The notes beneath the pieces were generated by a model that was given only the letters and a program-made list of their open reading frames with translations, did no database searches and had not been told where the DNA came from. Position numbers and translations under genes: made by a program. Below are positions 48,901 through 60,313 of a DNA stretch of 64,000 nucleotides, piece after piece; the stretch's first letter is position 1, and every line of letters starts with the position of its first letter. This DNA is from Nicotiana tabacum (Eukaryota; Streptophyta; Magnoliopsida; Solanales; Solanaceae), in contig NC_134082.1 of the NCBI RefSeq assembly GCF_000715075.1, positions 58,367,466 to 58,431,465 of the forward strand, written 5' to 3'.

Positions 48901-51900
48901 TGGGCGAGCCACGCTTTGGAGATTCCCATGACCAAGAACACCAAAAGTTCCATCTCCATAAGTAAACAATTGTCCAGATGTTGACACGATTCCTGTGTGC
49001 CATTCCCCACAAGCAACGTAAGATATTTTCACACCATCCAAAGAACCACAAACTCTGTTTGGAAGCCAATAGCTCCTCTTCATCTTTTCTGCACCAACTA
49101 AATCAGCAATAAAATTGTCACCCCATGTATAGAGTTGACCAGATGTTGTCAAGGCACATGTATGGTATTCACCGCAACTGACAGATTTTACGTGAACTCC
49201 GTTAAGGGAGTCGACGATTTTTGGGCATGCAGTGTCCATATCAAGTTTATGTCCAAGTCTTCCATTCTTTCCTTCACCCCAGCAAAACACTTCACCTTGT
49301 TTGGTGACTACGGCAGCATGACTCCTCCCTATTGATATTGTTTGTACATCAAGCATCAAAGTGGACTCAAGAAGTTTGGGTAATAAAGCATCCGACTTTA
49401 CCTCACCATCCCCCAAGCATCCTCCTTCGGCTTCTTCTCCCCAAATAAAAACATCCCTTAAAACATGTTTTCCTAGTAGTCTTGACTCATGAGTGGATGG
49501 AACCGATGGAGTAAGCATATCATTGTGGATATCAGTGCCATTACAAGATGCTCTTTTCTGGCTTAGATAGTCTGATTCCAAAGACAATGAATTTGTGATA
49601 ACATTATCCATTTCATTGTGCACACTTGATAGACTTGATGGCAAAAAGATGTGGGAGGACCATGATAACCCATCAGACGAATAGTTCTCTGAAAATGATT
49701 GAGTGGGACTCCCTGATAAGCTGCTAACCTGTACAAATAGTTAATATCAAAATAGTAGAAGATTGCACAGAACAAAGTATTGCTTAATAACAAGGTAAAG
49801 CACTGAGAACTTAATAAAATGAAGGACAACAAGAACCTGAGAAGATCTGGTTTTCTTCACAGAAAGTCCAAGATTATGTTTCCTCCGCATATAACCTACT
49901 GGACTACGGATGCAACTTTGAGTTTTTCTTTCGCTTTTCATATCGTCCACCAATCCATGCTGACTTCTAGATATTACAGCTTTCAATCCTAGAAGCCACG
50001 TCTCGGCCTGCATTTCATCCTTGCAGATCTGTACAAAAATGGAGAAACCAGAGCCACAAACCTCGCTCAGATGAATAAAAGAACTATACAACATACGTCC
50101 ATGTACGGTATCCTTCAATTAACTTTGAGACTACTGAATAACTTACCAGATCAAGAGTGTGATCGTCATTTCCATATATTAAAGAAATGCACTGACTTTC
50201 CATATCAGTCTGAAGTTGTTTATGTTGAATTACCTAGTTAAGAAAATGAGACATTCTTATCAACTGGAAGGAAATCATATAATGTTAACTAATGATCTTG
50301 ATTAGAATGTTCAGTTTACAAGTAAGACGCTTCACTACTTACAGTGTTTTGGCCACGGATGATATCTGTGACTGCACTTAACCTCAGTTGGTTTTCCTTC
50401 TCACCTGAGTACCAAATCAAAAACTTTTCGTCCTGTCGACAAAGAAAAAGGAAAGATTATTTAGGACATATAAAATATTATTCAGGATCAGGGAAAACAG
50501 GTATAGAATTTCCACTTTCACTGCTTCCGTCCACAAGCAAGCGAAACCATTTCTTAAATAAAAAATAAAGATCAGAAACGATTTGAAATATTTCTTCTGA
50601 AAAGGGGCTTGATTTTGTATTCATGTGCTAATTTTAAAAACCTCAGGTTGATCGATGGTAAATTGGTAATAAACAAATAACTATCATTAGAAACCTTCAT
50701 GTTTGAAAACTGAATAAGCTCAAATTTCCAGATTAACTTTATTATGAATTTCCCCTTTCCGGGAGGTTTCACAGTTATTCAGACTCCACAATAAGTCTAT
50801 GCTTTAGCTGAACAACGGGAGATAAAGAAGAGAAAGAAAAGGTTAAATCTCATAAAAAGAGGTTAAATTTGTTAAGACTGCTTATAGAACAGAGACAGGA
50901 ATAACACAGACAGGATGTACCAGCTTCCATGTTAGAGAACTAATTTGGAGCTAGAAATTAGATGATACAATTGGACTGCGCACAGGCAAACGCCAAGAAC
51001 ATTGATTGTATCTTTATTTTCCCAATGAGAATGCCAAGTTTTTCAATTATTTCTACGGATACATATTCCAAATATGACACTACTTATTTTGAGAATTTCC
51101 TTAAGGGTTGAAAAGCACGAGACATGTTCAATGAAATGCTTTACCGTGGATAACTTCATAGGGCAAAATTTGGGCTTCCCTCTTCTACCATACATCAATA
51201 GATGTGCGCCCTTCTTCAGTGCAGTTATTGCCTGGACAATGTTTGAAGGTCAAGTAAAAATAGGAAAAGAAAAAGTGAGCATAACAATACTTCTGTTAGC
51301 TGAAAGATCATACCACCAGAAGCATAACCCCAACAAAACATGCCACAAGAAAAATGCAATTGCTTTTATAATTTGCAAGATATTATTTTTCAAAAATCTT
51401 CCTTAGAATCTGAGAGAGCTTCTAGCAGTTTGAACAAGAAGATAGACGGAAAACTGATGAGGCAATCAGCAAAGCACGCTGAAATGGTGAGCTAATTTAT
51501 AGCTAGTAAAATTTTTAACGATATTGGAACTGAAAAGAAAAAGAATTGATTCTCAAATACTCTCAAGTTACAACCAGGATCAAAAAAGAAGAACGTAAAC
51601 ACAAACATGAGATTGAAGTAGACATAGAAAAGATCAAAATTTAGGCAAAAGGAACTAAGGGCCTACAACAGGTAAAATCTTTACTACATTTCTGAATTTG
51701 GACACTGCAATCCTGTTCTGCACAGCCAACCAAGATGTTTAATTATAACATGAAGTTTGTGATTTTTCCTTCAATGGCACAGGAATTCAAACATAATATA
51801 TTGGAACCCTTCGCCATAACTCTCAGAAAGGATTTGTCGTTGCAGTATGGTACACCAACCCTCTATACCAGTGTCTGTGCTATAAAATGGCGAAAAATAG

Positions 51901-52836
51901 TCTAAGGTAATCAGTAGAAGGCATAATATATGTATTGCTAAGCTCAAATTTTGGAATAAGCAGTCTTCCCGAAAGAGAGTGAGGACAAAATCGGCGTGTT
52001 AGAAGGAGGAACATATACCATAACAACTACTACTATTTCGTTTCAATTCCGAACAAGTTTAAGTCATCTACATGAATCCTCAATATCCATTCCGTTCCAT
52101 TCCATTTGTGCCCCAAGGTAAGTTGGCATACACATACCAATAAATAAGAACCAGAAAACAAAGTGAAATAATATAAATTAAAACCACTCAGTGCTTATAG
52201 TCCAGTGGTATCGGTGGGAGTCTTGTATCAGTTCTCACTTTATCTTTTTCCCCTTCCCCCTTCTCTGATCCAATGCAATAGAAAAGTTTGAAGAAAAAAG
52301 TAATAGCATATGCTAAAGAACAACAATAACAACAACAACAACAACCTAGTAAAATCCCACAAAATAAGGTACGGGGAGAGTACTGTGTACGCAGACTTGA
52401 GGCCGTTTCCGATAGACCCCTCGGCTTGAGCCGGAAATAAAACAAGAACAGACAATTCATCGGTAACGTAAGCAGAAACCGTTAAAAAGCATATGCTAAA
52501 GAAATCAACAAATATATCACTTGTCATTAATTATAAGTGGTCTTTAAGTTCTTCATTTTTCCTTCTTAGTTTACATTGATAAAACTAAACTTCCCATGTG
52601 GTCCAAGGAAAAAGCTATTGGCTTTTATCTTCCATTCCTCAAGCCATGAAACACACATAGACACACCAAACAACAACTTAACAGACCATCCATAAATGCA
52701 GGAATAGAAATTATAAGCAATGAAGAAAATTGTGTAAAACTGAGAAAAGAAAAACTCATTTGGGTGAAGAGACTAAGTTGAAAACCTGTTCAACAGCTCT
52801 ATCACAAGGGAGAATGGCCAAGTGCTCGTCACCCAT
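45967..52836 (-). CDS. PRAF: PH-RCC1-FYVE-BRX domain protein (PRAF type)
   Basis: Eight exons with GT-AG introns and consistent phase: 52786-52836, 51145-51231, 50343-50432, 50147-50233, 49837-50028, 47656-49728, 46190-46383, 45967-46093. They total 2901 nt for 966 residues. Exons 1-5 encode a PH-like domain (residues about 17-128). Exon 6 holds about seven RCC1 repeats (about 263-639; motifs such as YTWGKGSNGQLGLGD) and a FYVE zinc finger (about 650-704) with the plant form RKKQNCYNCG. Exons 7-8 hold the BRX domain (about 895-950; ADEWVEQYQPGV, then KEAKKWWEENQ). In this family PH/FYVE parts bind phosphoinositides and RCC1 resembles a GTPase exchange factor; the precise role here is unknown. 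Arabidopsis relatives are about 950-1100 residues. The coiled coil usual before BRX was not found. The exon 7 acceptor at 46384 was chosen because it keeps phase; an upstream acceptor gives an early stop. Confidence 0.9.
46384..47655 (-). other. PRAF intron 6
   Basis: Starts GTACAT after codon CAT and ends CATCAG. Relatives usually have a coiled-coil exon between FYVE and BRX. Reading all minus-strand frames of this 1.27-kb stretch I saw no such exon, though a short or diverged one could be missed. The region 46384-46572 is shared with duplication copy 1. Confidence 0.6.
52305..52320. repeat. SINE target-site duplication, left
   Basis: AGCATATGCTAAAGAA, repeated exactly at 52488-52503. A perfect 16-bp direct repeat bounding the SINE is typical of LINE-machinery insertion. 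Confidence 0.88.
52321..52487 (-). mobile_element. Solanaceae-type SINE in PRAF intron 1
   Basis: On the minus strand the 167-bp unit contains GAGGGGTCTATCGGAAACGG and GGGATTTTACTAGG and ends in a TTG-repeat tail (AACAACAACAA on the plus strand at about 52321-52348). This is the 3' part typical of Solanaceae SINEs with TTG tails. Perfect 16-bp target-site duplications flank it. It lies in the same orientation as the gene and does not touch splice sites. I did not identify tRNA promoter boxes with confidence. Confidence 0.82.
52488..52503. repeat. SINE target-site duplication, right
   Basis: Exact repeat of 52305-52320. Confidence 0.88.
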
Positions 52837-52960
52837 TTTCTTAAAGAATCACATGCAAATTAAAGAACAGAGGAATTTCACAAGAATTTACAAAGCTTAG
52901 TCCTTTACTGTTGTTGTCAGAGAGATTATTTTTTTCAAAATGAAGAATTAAAGACACACA

Positions 52961-52977
52961 CATATATGTATATATGG
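52961..52977 (-). promoter_or_regulatory. Possible PRAF TATA region
   Basis: CCATATATACATATATG on the minus strand, 125-141 bp upstream of the start codon. It is the only TATA-like run close upstream. The 5' UTR length and start site are not visible from sequence. Confidence 0.3.
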
Positions 52978-54185
52978 TCCTTTTCTTTTTCTTGGCTATT
53001 GATTCTACTCTTACATTATGACTCTTCTTCACTTGGGGATCGTGCAGAGTGTGAGAATTGTACTACTGGTAGCGCACTTGTGCAGACTACAGTAATAAAT
53101 TTCCATAAATACATGCATTTTAATAATTTATTTTAAGAAGTATAATCACAGTTACCCATGATATGTTCTTTCCATATTTGTTAATTTTTATGAGTTTTTT
53201 CTCAAATTCTTTTTTCTTTTTTTTTTTCAAATCATGAAAAGACTATTTCCTTTTAACTCCATTAATTACCAAGTGGCACTGTAGAACTGTCTTTCCTTTT
53301 TACTTTTTCTTGACAGAAAAGATTCAAGATCTTTTTATTATTTTAAGAGCTAAAGAATTTACTTTTTTTTTTGTCCAACAATATAAAAACAAATACTCTC
53401 ATGTTCTACTTTATGTGGCAAGATTTGGGAGGGCAAACGTACTTAATTTTAGATGTGAATTTGAATTTAGATTCTTTAATTTTTAGAAAATAACAGTTAA
53501 AGTACATATTGCGCAACTATTAAAAAGTACTTAAGTTATAATAGTCAATAACTTAAAATATTAACAAGAAAATATGATCGAAGAAAAAGGTTTTTGACTC
53601 CATAAATAGTAATTTTGTCACATAACTTATAAAAACATAAGGAGTAACGAGGAAGTGAATTAAGAAGAAATTAAAACTTTATATTTGAATACTGAAGAGA
53701 TTGAGCGGTCATGATCATGATTGGATATTCAATATTGTTTTACATAGTTAACTTGATGGGAAAATCAACAAAATAGTAGTGATAATAAAACATTTAAAAC
53801 TCAAAATCATGACCAATCCATTCACTTCCACAGATTAAGTTCAATTGATTCAGATTTCCTTTCTACCTAGAAATGGTTAACATTGCCTTCCTTTTTTATT
53901 CTTTTTCTTTTAAACTTCTCCTCTCTTTTTGGTTCAATTAAGAGAAAAATAACAACAACAATATATTCAATATAATCTCATCAAGTATGATCTGGGGAGG
54001 GTATAATGTATACAGATCTTACTCAACCTTTATGAAGATAACAATATTATTTTTGACAAACAATAAAGAGATAAACGTGTTCATAAATTCATGAAATAAG
54101 AAAAGGAAAAAAAGATAAGGTTAGAAGGACATTTGCTTGTCTATTTGCGGACACTCAATAAAATTAAAACTATATAGAAAATATT
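52978..54185. other. Upstream intergenic region of PRAF
   Basis: AT-rich, no coding signal. It holds long T and A runs (53208-53230, 53362-53372) and a degraded SINE (53951-54041). It may contain PRAF promoter elements that cannot be assigned by eye. Confidence 0.5.
53951..54041 (-). mobile_element. Degraded SINE-like sequence
   Basis: AACAACAACA followed by AATCTCATCAAGTATGATC, TGGGGAGGGTATAATGTATA and CAGATCTTACTCAACCTT matches the same SINE 3' region as 52321-52487 but is more diverged. No clear target-site duplication is visible. Confidence 0.6.
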
Positions 54186-54189
54186 GGTA

Positions 54190-55370
54190 AAAATTGCACG
54201 GGACGTCCTATTTGGTCGCCTCCATTTAACCTATATTCATTTTTTCTTAAACTTTTAACTTGTACCCACTTTTTAAACAACTTCAGCCCCCTTTCTCCTC
54301 CTCATTCTCCTCCTCAAAGTTTTATTTTTTCTTTTTCCAGAAGTAAGGTTCATCCCTATCTGATTCTTCTTATTTCTCCTGTGAGTCCTATAAATTTTCA
54401 TGCCAACCTATACATCTGAAACAACCAATTTGCTTTCTTCGTCACTTCCTATCACGTGACATGCATATATATATAGACATACACACACACAACTGACTTG
54501 GTGATTTGTTTGATTAATTACTACTCGTAATTACATAATCTGGTAAGTAGCAGCAGTAAAAGTCATGAAACTACTCAGGCAAATAATCGTACAGTTCTGT
54601 ATAAGGACAAAAAAGTGAATGAATGAATGGATTGAATCTGACTCTCTAATTTCTCTGAGGATATTTACAGTGTTTCGTGGATCCTATGCAAAGTAAAGAA
54701 TCTAACACAGTTTGCAAGTTTGTGGTGCAGTGTTCTCCTGCTGTCTCTAATTAATTTTCTTTCAATTTGGTCAAGATGGTGTGGTAAATGAAATTATAAA
54801 CAAACAAAAACTTCAGCTCTATAACTGAAGTTCCCCAGTTACAAAGACAAAAACTTCAGCTCTAGAGCTGAAGTTTCCCAGTTATAAAACAAAAACTTCA
54901 ACTCTAGAACTGAAGCTTACAAACAAAAACTTCAGCTCTAGAGCTGAAGTTTGGCAGTTACAAAATAAAAACTTCAGCTCTAGAGCTGAAGCTTACAAAC
55001 AAAAACTTGCCAGTTACAAACGAAAACTTCAACTCTAGAGTTGAAGTTCGACAGTTATAAAACAAAAACTTCAGCTCTAGAGCTGAAGCTTACAAACAAA
55101 AACTTCAGCTCTGGAGCTGAAGTTCGCCAGTTACAAACAAAAACTTCAGCTCTAGAGCTGAAGTTCGACAGTTACAAAACAAAAACTTCAACTCTGGGGC
55201 TGAACATCAGGCCCGACTAATAGAATGTTTAAGTTTTTCGTGATTGTCTTTGCTACTTCAGGCCCGTATGCTGAAGTTATGCGAAAAAGCGGGTACGCTT
55301 GCAATTTTTTTTGCAAAGTGACAAAAGTTAAAACGTGACACAAAAAATGGGTATAGATGCAAATGTCCTA
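54190..55370. mobile_element. Probable non-autonomous repeat carrying a palindromic array
   Basis: A block from about AAAATTGCACGGGACGTCC (54193) to about GGGTATAGATGCAAATGTCC (55350) has no coding capacity. It resembles, from recognition only, a repeat seen elsewhere in Solanaceae. Internal landmarks are the TTCAGCCCCCTTTCTCC stretch near 54285, the palindromic array (54811-55215) and CAGGCCCGTATGCTGAAG near 55259. No terminal inverted repeats or target-site duplication were found, so class and boundaries are uncertain. Confidence 0.45.
54811..55215. repeat. Palindromic minisatellite, ten 20-bp hairpin units
   Basis: Consensus core CTTCAGCTCTAGAGCTGAAG is a perfect palindrome. Units start at 54811, 54854, 54896, 54930, 54972, 55027, 55069, 55103, 55144 and 55196, separated by ACAAACAAAAA-type spacers or CAGTTACAAA-type spacers. 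Unit spacings of 42, 34, 42, 55 then 42, 34, 41, 52 show a higher-order unit of about 173 bp. The unit at 55027 has matching changes in both arms (CTTCAACTCTAGAGTTGAAG) and stays a perfect palindrome. Units at 54811, 54896 and 55196 are imperfect. Confidence 0.9.
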
Positions 55371-55379
55371 AAACGTTAC

Positions 55380-56500
55380 TATGATACATGTGCAAGAGTA
55401 ACATAAACAAATCGAAAGATGGTTTGGGAAGGAAAAAAAAGATATGGCTTATTTACTCCAAAAGGGAATTAACATAATACAACCTCAACGATACCAACTC
55501 ATTTGAGTTCATTGTGCAGGAATAAAAATTTATCCACAAACAGTGTTATTTACCCGTAAAATAGTACAGTTAAATTTATACATGCTTTTATAGACAAGTG
55601 AATTGATTTGTTCCAAAAATAATAGATAAATTAGATAAAAATATAAGACTTAGACTTGAAATTGAAATAAACGGCATATATCTTAGTCCTGGGCACAAAG
55701 CTACCGGAGGCAATAAGAATAGTATAAATAAGCAAGAAAGTAAAATCTTATTTGAGATTTTAATAGAATATAGTGTATGTTTACCAGAAAATTTGTGTGT
55801 CTTATAATGATGGTAGAGCTTCACTATTTATAATTGTACCTAAGAAACAAGGTTCTAGGATCAAGCCCCTCTTAAATGATAATTATATGGCCATTAAAGA
55901 ATGTGTAACAGTGGGCAGTGAATGCTATATTCTCTATAACGGATCATGCACTTAATGTTGTAGAATATTCTTCATTAAATGCTACCGGATGTCAGGCATT
56001 TGTTTTGTCTTTATGAATATCATTCTCTCCGATGACAAACAAAATCATTACCTCCGAGTTCAATTATCTTCTACCTTCGGCTCCACGTGTCACTTGTTCA
56101 TGCGATCATTAAATATGAACATATTTTACTCCATACAAATAGTCTCCCTGCTTTCAGGTGGCATAACTTTGTGTCACCGGAATGTTGGTAGAGATACCAT
56201 TTTTGGCAGAAAATTCTCTGACCACCTTTGAAAAGTTTCTGACGGTTGATTAGACGCACGTCTCTCCGTATTTACTGCCCCAAACATGTGACACCCCATG
56301 ATTTAGCATCACTTTTGCCGATCATCGAGGTAATTATGGCCACGATTTTAGTCGTCTACTCCTTTACTTATACGCATCAAACTATTTTATTTACACTTCC
56401 TAATTCTGCAAACTCTCTTTACTCAAATCGCACTTTGTCTTCATTTTTTATTTAGCCTTCATCTTTAGAGAAACTCTCCATTACTTTCTGATAAAAATTT
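55380..56500. mobile_element. Probable LTR and flank of the second Tat element
   Basis: No coding signal supported. Its position just beyond the antisense ORF of a minus-strand Tat element is where the 3' LTR should lie. LTR ends were not located. The open frames at 55588-56455 are short and unrecognised. Confidence 0.35.
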
Positions 56501-56544
56501 CTTCTTCTTCTAAAGACCCTAGTTCTTCAAAGAACAAAGGTAAA

Positions 56545-59252
56545 GCTAATGATTCTTCTCCTCCTACGGTGAGCACCATCATCTCAAAGAGTCTTGTCAC
56601 AACTAAGGACTTTGAAGAGAAGTATCCTTCCGCTCACCCTTTTACGTGGGCCATTAGCGTATACCCTTCTTCCATCCGTCCTTCCAGTATTTCTGCTGTG
56701 AAGGAAGACTGCCATTGTAAAGATTTAGATATTATCGCTCCTGATCTGGCAGAACGGATAGCCTTACCCAAGAAGGGTTTTACGTATTTTTATACGTACC
56801 CCTTCACTTTGGGGTTGTTCTCTTTGAGTAGAGAGCTTGACTCCGTCATAATGGAGTTCTGCATCCGCTACCAGGTATGCCTGGTACAAGTAAGTCCTTC
56901 TGTGTGGAGGACAGTCACTTGTCTTCGGCGTCTGTGCCATGAGACGAAAGAGGAGTTAACCCTAACTCGATTAATGAATCTTTATTCCCCCATGATTTTC
57001 CGTGGGGGAATGACAAATTTCAACAAACGTGACCACCGTGCTCTACTACCCAGCATGGATGATGACAACGATTGTGGGTGGCTGGAACGGTCCGTTGTAG
57101 CTGCCACCAGTGACATCATTCCGTCCACTACTTCATCCTTTCCTGAATTACGGAACCACACTCGTAAGTTCACCATTTGTCTTTTCTTCTATTAAAGATC
57201 ATCTCATATCGTTATTGACCCTTCTTCTTTCACTTATTTCAGTAACTCGGAAGGTACCACCTAGGGTTGAAGGTTTGGATCAGTGGCTCCAGAAAATTTT
57301 AGATGTTACTACGCCCGAGACCTGCACATAGAAAGAGCTGGCCCTTAAATACAGGTGGAAGGCCAAAAATTATGGTAAATTGAACTCATCTTGTTTTTAC
57401 TTTTCATATAAGGAATTTGATTAACTTTTCTCTCCTATTGAATTCAAGCCTACCCCAGGGCTCAGTTGTCGTCCCCAAGTAGGACGTTTTGGCTAATCTT
57501 CCTGACGTGGCGAGGCTGCTTCATGAGGCTTTTACACGAACAGGTGTATCCGGGTCTGCTTCTGGTGCAAGTGCTTCTTCTCAAAGTCTCCAGCTAGAGA
57601 ACAAGCAACCAAAATGAAGACGTTTCTCCGCGGCTGGGGGAAAAAATAAAAAGGAAAGGAGTGCCTCACCTGAGTCATCTCCGAAAGTTGTGGTGATGAG
57701 CCTGCACCCGAGCCGGCCATAGACACCATGGTGATCAACGATGAAGGAGAAGCCAGCGAGAAGGGGGCTTCTTTACTTAAAAGATGATGACCTTCCTTAG
57801 CTCAACAAAATGCTCAATCTATTGAGTTAGTTACACCAACTAAGGACGATGCCTCGGCACTCTAGAGGAGTATGATATGGTGGAGAATGCCAACTCCCAT
57901 TTCTGAATCCCAATCGTCGTGCCTTGTACCATGGGTCTTAGTACCGGGTCCCTACCATCTTCAGTTGATGAGCAACCAACAACCTGCACTACGCTTGCCG
58001 CAGCCACTTCTCATCCTTCAACGCCATTAGCTTCATCTCTTTATTCACCAACTCCGTTTCTGCCAGCAACTGCTGAATCATCTCCACCGGTCGCAGTTGC
58101 CCGAGAGGATGACGTCTCTCTTACCCAGTCCTAGTTCATGGGAACATGGGGTAAAATCATGATGTCCCTTCAGAAGATCCTCAAAAGAGGAGGAGCATTA
58201 CTCTCTCGTTTTCAACCGGGTACTATCTCTTATCCCGGCTGGTGGAACTTCTAAACTACCTGAAGCCTTTGGCTTCAAAAAAAGATAGGAAAAAGATAGT
58301 TTAACAATGACATGCACAACGGAGCAATGATATAGTTTTTCTTTTTCTGTTATTTCTTCTATCTGTATTATGGTAGGGTTTTGAATTTGCATTCTTGTTT
58401 TGCAGGCCAACTTCCTTGCTTCTGAGGGCTTCCAAAGATTGATCCGTGATAAGGAGAAACTTACCTCCGAGCAGGATTAACTTTTGGCCGAGCAGGATGA
58501 AATTGATGTTCGCCTCCCAAAATTGGAAGCTCGAGCTACTGAGGCCTTTGACTTGGAGGCTCGATTGCAACAAAGAAAGCAAGAAGTAGCGAGCCTTAGC
58601 TAAGAGGTTGCCCCGTTGAGGGCTCAATTTGAAGAAACTAGGGCCAAATGGGTTGAAGTCCATAATGTCGTTCTTGCTGTATACGATCGTAAGGCCACCT
58701 TCGCTGAAAGATTAAGTAATTTGGGGGCAGCCTTAAACTCCAAGGGTTAATAGCTTGCTGCTGCCGAGGAAAAGTATGTCTCGTTGGAGGAGAAGCATAA
58801 TAAGATCATAGAGCATAATAAAATCTACAGCTCCACCGCCCGTAATTTGATGTCAGCCTCCGATCTATGAGTTCCACGTGGGACAACCTTTTTGTTGAGG
58901 TTGGCCAGCTTGAAGAAGAACTTCAACGTCGAGCGGCTTCCATCATTGTTCAAAAAATATACGTTATGTACAACATGAGGAGAAAAGCGGGTGTCATTGA
59001 CTTTGATGTCGAAATTTCTAAGGCCCGTGAGCTAGAGTTAGTTGTAAAAAGGGGTCTTCCGGCCCAGCCTGATGCTACCAATTCTTTTGGTTCCGATTCT
59101 GATTTTTGGGAACTGAAGAAGAACGGGAAGGTGATGATGTTGAAGGCCAAAATGATGAAGGTCAAAGTATCGAACCGGCAGCGGATCTACCCACTTCTCC
59201 TGGGGGCATAAATGCTTCTCTTCCTCTGGGTTCCGGAGATACAACAGCTTAG
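56545..59252 (+). pseudogene. Spliced antisense ORF of a Tat-lineage element
   Basis: Exon 1 (to 57163) contains PKKGFTYFYTYPFTLGLFSL and NLYSPMIFRGG, the gag-like/'putative plant transposon' domain found in many Solanaceae repeats. A GT-AG intron at 57164-57242 (CTC|GTAAGT ... TTTCAG|TAACT) joins exon 2 (57243-57374), which ends ATG|GTAAAT. Further exons give a serine-rich linker (57450-57700), a coiled coil (about 58410-59000; ASEGFQRLIRDKEKLTSEQD) and an acidic tail ending near 59252. Stops occur at about 57331, 57480, 57617 and in the coiled coil. It lies opposite to the pol at 60314-61796 and downstream of it, as in Retand/Grande-type elements. The start codon is uncertain. Function is unknown. 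Confidence 0.65.
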
Positions 59253-60313
59253 TTTTTGCTTTCTTTTTCAAACTTTTGTACTTGTGCTATTTGGCATATT
59301 TATTGTAAATAGAGACACTTTTTCGTTCAAGTATAAGTTTTTCTCTTTGCGTCCTTTTGTTTAAGTATTTGCGCAAGTTTGATCTTTGCATCTTTTTTCA
59401 TTTAAGTGTTTGCGCAAGTTTTATTGTTTGCGTCTAATTGTGCAAGGCTTCGGGTATATTTTCTCCCGAAAGAATTTAGACTTTGGGCATATCTTCCGAA
59501 ATCAACCCTTTAACATAAGGGTTTTTATAAGTGAGGGTGCTCTTATGTTTACTATGCTGTTGAAGAGGACGTATCCTATTCATTACAGCACTAGCATTTA
59601 AAGTACTTGTTTAACTTTCAAATGGTAAAATCAATTCATTGTTTATACCAAAAACAAGATAGAAATAAAAGGACTTTTCTTTATTCCTTATTTTCAAAAG
59701 TACATAAGCATTTGTTATGCTAAAAAGAAATTGTCATTTCTTGTGGCTAACTTGTACAACTTGTTTCTACGGGGCTAGCCGTGCAGTCCCTGGTTCCGAT
59801 AATATAATTATGCTTCCGAGTTTCGTATTTCGGTCAAAGTGGTAGTCTTTGTTGCTGTATCCTCATATCATTTCCCCAGTGGTTGATTGCAAAGAATACA
59901 AATTTGAACACTAGAAGTTTTACACCTTCGAGAATTCCACTAGTGAATTGCTAGATAATCTTCAGTTTGATGAGAAACGTCACTTCCCCTAGGAATTTAT
60001 GCTATCTAGCCAAAGATTATCTAACAATCCCCTAGTGGCTTGCACTTGTGAACAGTTGGGTAATCTTTGTTCGATAGCAAACTTAACTTCCCGGTAGGAA
60101 TTTTGCTATCGAGCAAAAGACTTATCTAACCGCTCTACAGTGGTTCTTTGCTTGTGTGTCTTGTCATTTAAAGGTCTTATTGCTAAAGCTTCCTTCGTAA
60201 TATGCTTTTTGTTGCTTCCTCATTAAAAACTTTGCAAGAAAAACCCAATTAGAACAAAAACTAGGCGAAGGGAAAAAGAGTGCAGCACATACTGTCAGTA
60301 CAGGTGATGTTCA
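59253..60313. other. Spacer between antisense ORF and pol of the second Tat element
   Basis: No coding signal. GTTTGCGCAAGTTTGATC-like strings repeat near 59365-59430 (TTTAAGTATTTGCGCAAG, TTTAAGTGTTTGCGCAAG). A second set of repeats (GAATTTATGCTATCTAGCCA, GAATTTTGCTATCGAGCAAA) lies near 59990-60120. Both ORFs converge here, so their 3' ends probably lie in this spacer. Confidence 0.5.

Larger units (their letters stand above)
51232..52785 (-). other. PRAF intron 1 (1.55 kb)
   Basis: A long first intron between the 17-codon first exon and the PH-domain exon. Its only recognised content is the SINE at 52321-52487. Other open frames (52188-52527) are within the SINE or its surroundings and are not genes. 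Confidence 0.75.

Noticed and set aside
52188..52527. Minus-strand frames of 90-95 residues in PRAF intron 1
   Set aside because: They read through the SINE and its TTG tail. No independent gene support.
54811..55215. CRISPR-like array
   Set aside because: The genome is a plant's. Units are palindromes with short, repetitive spacers and there are no cas-like genes. It is a minisatellite.
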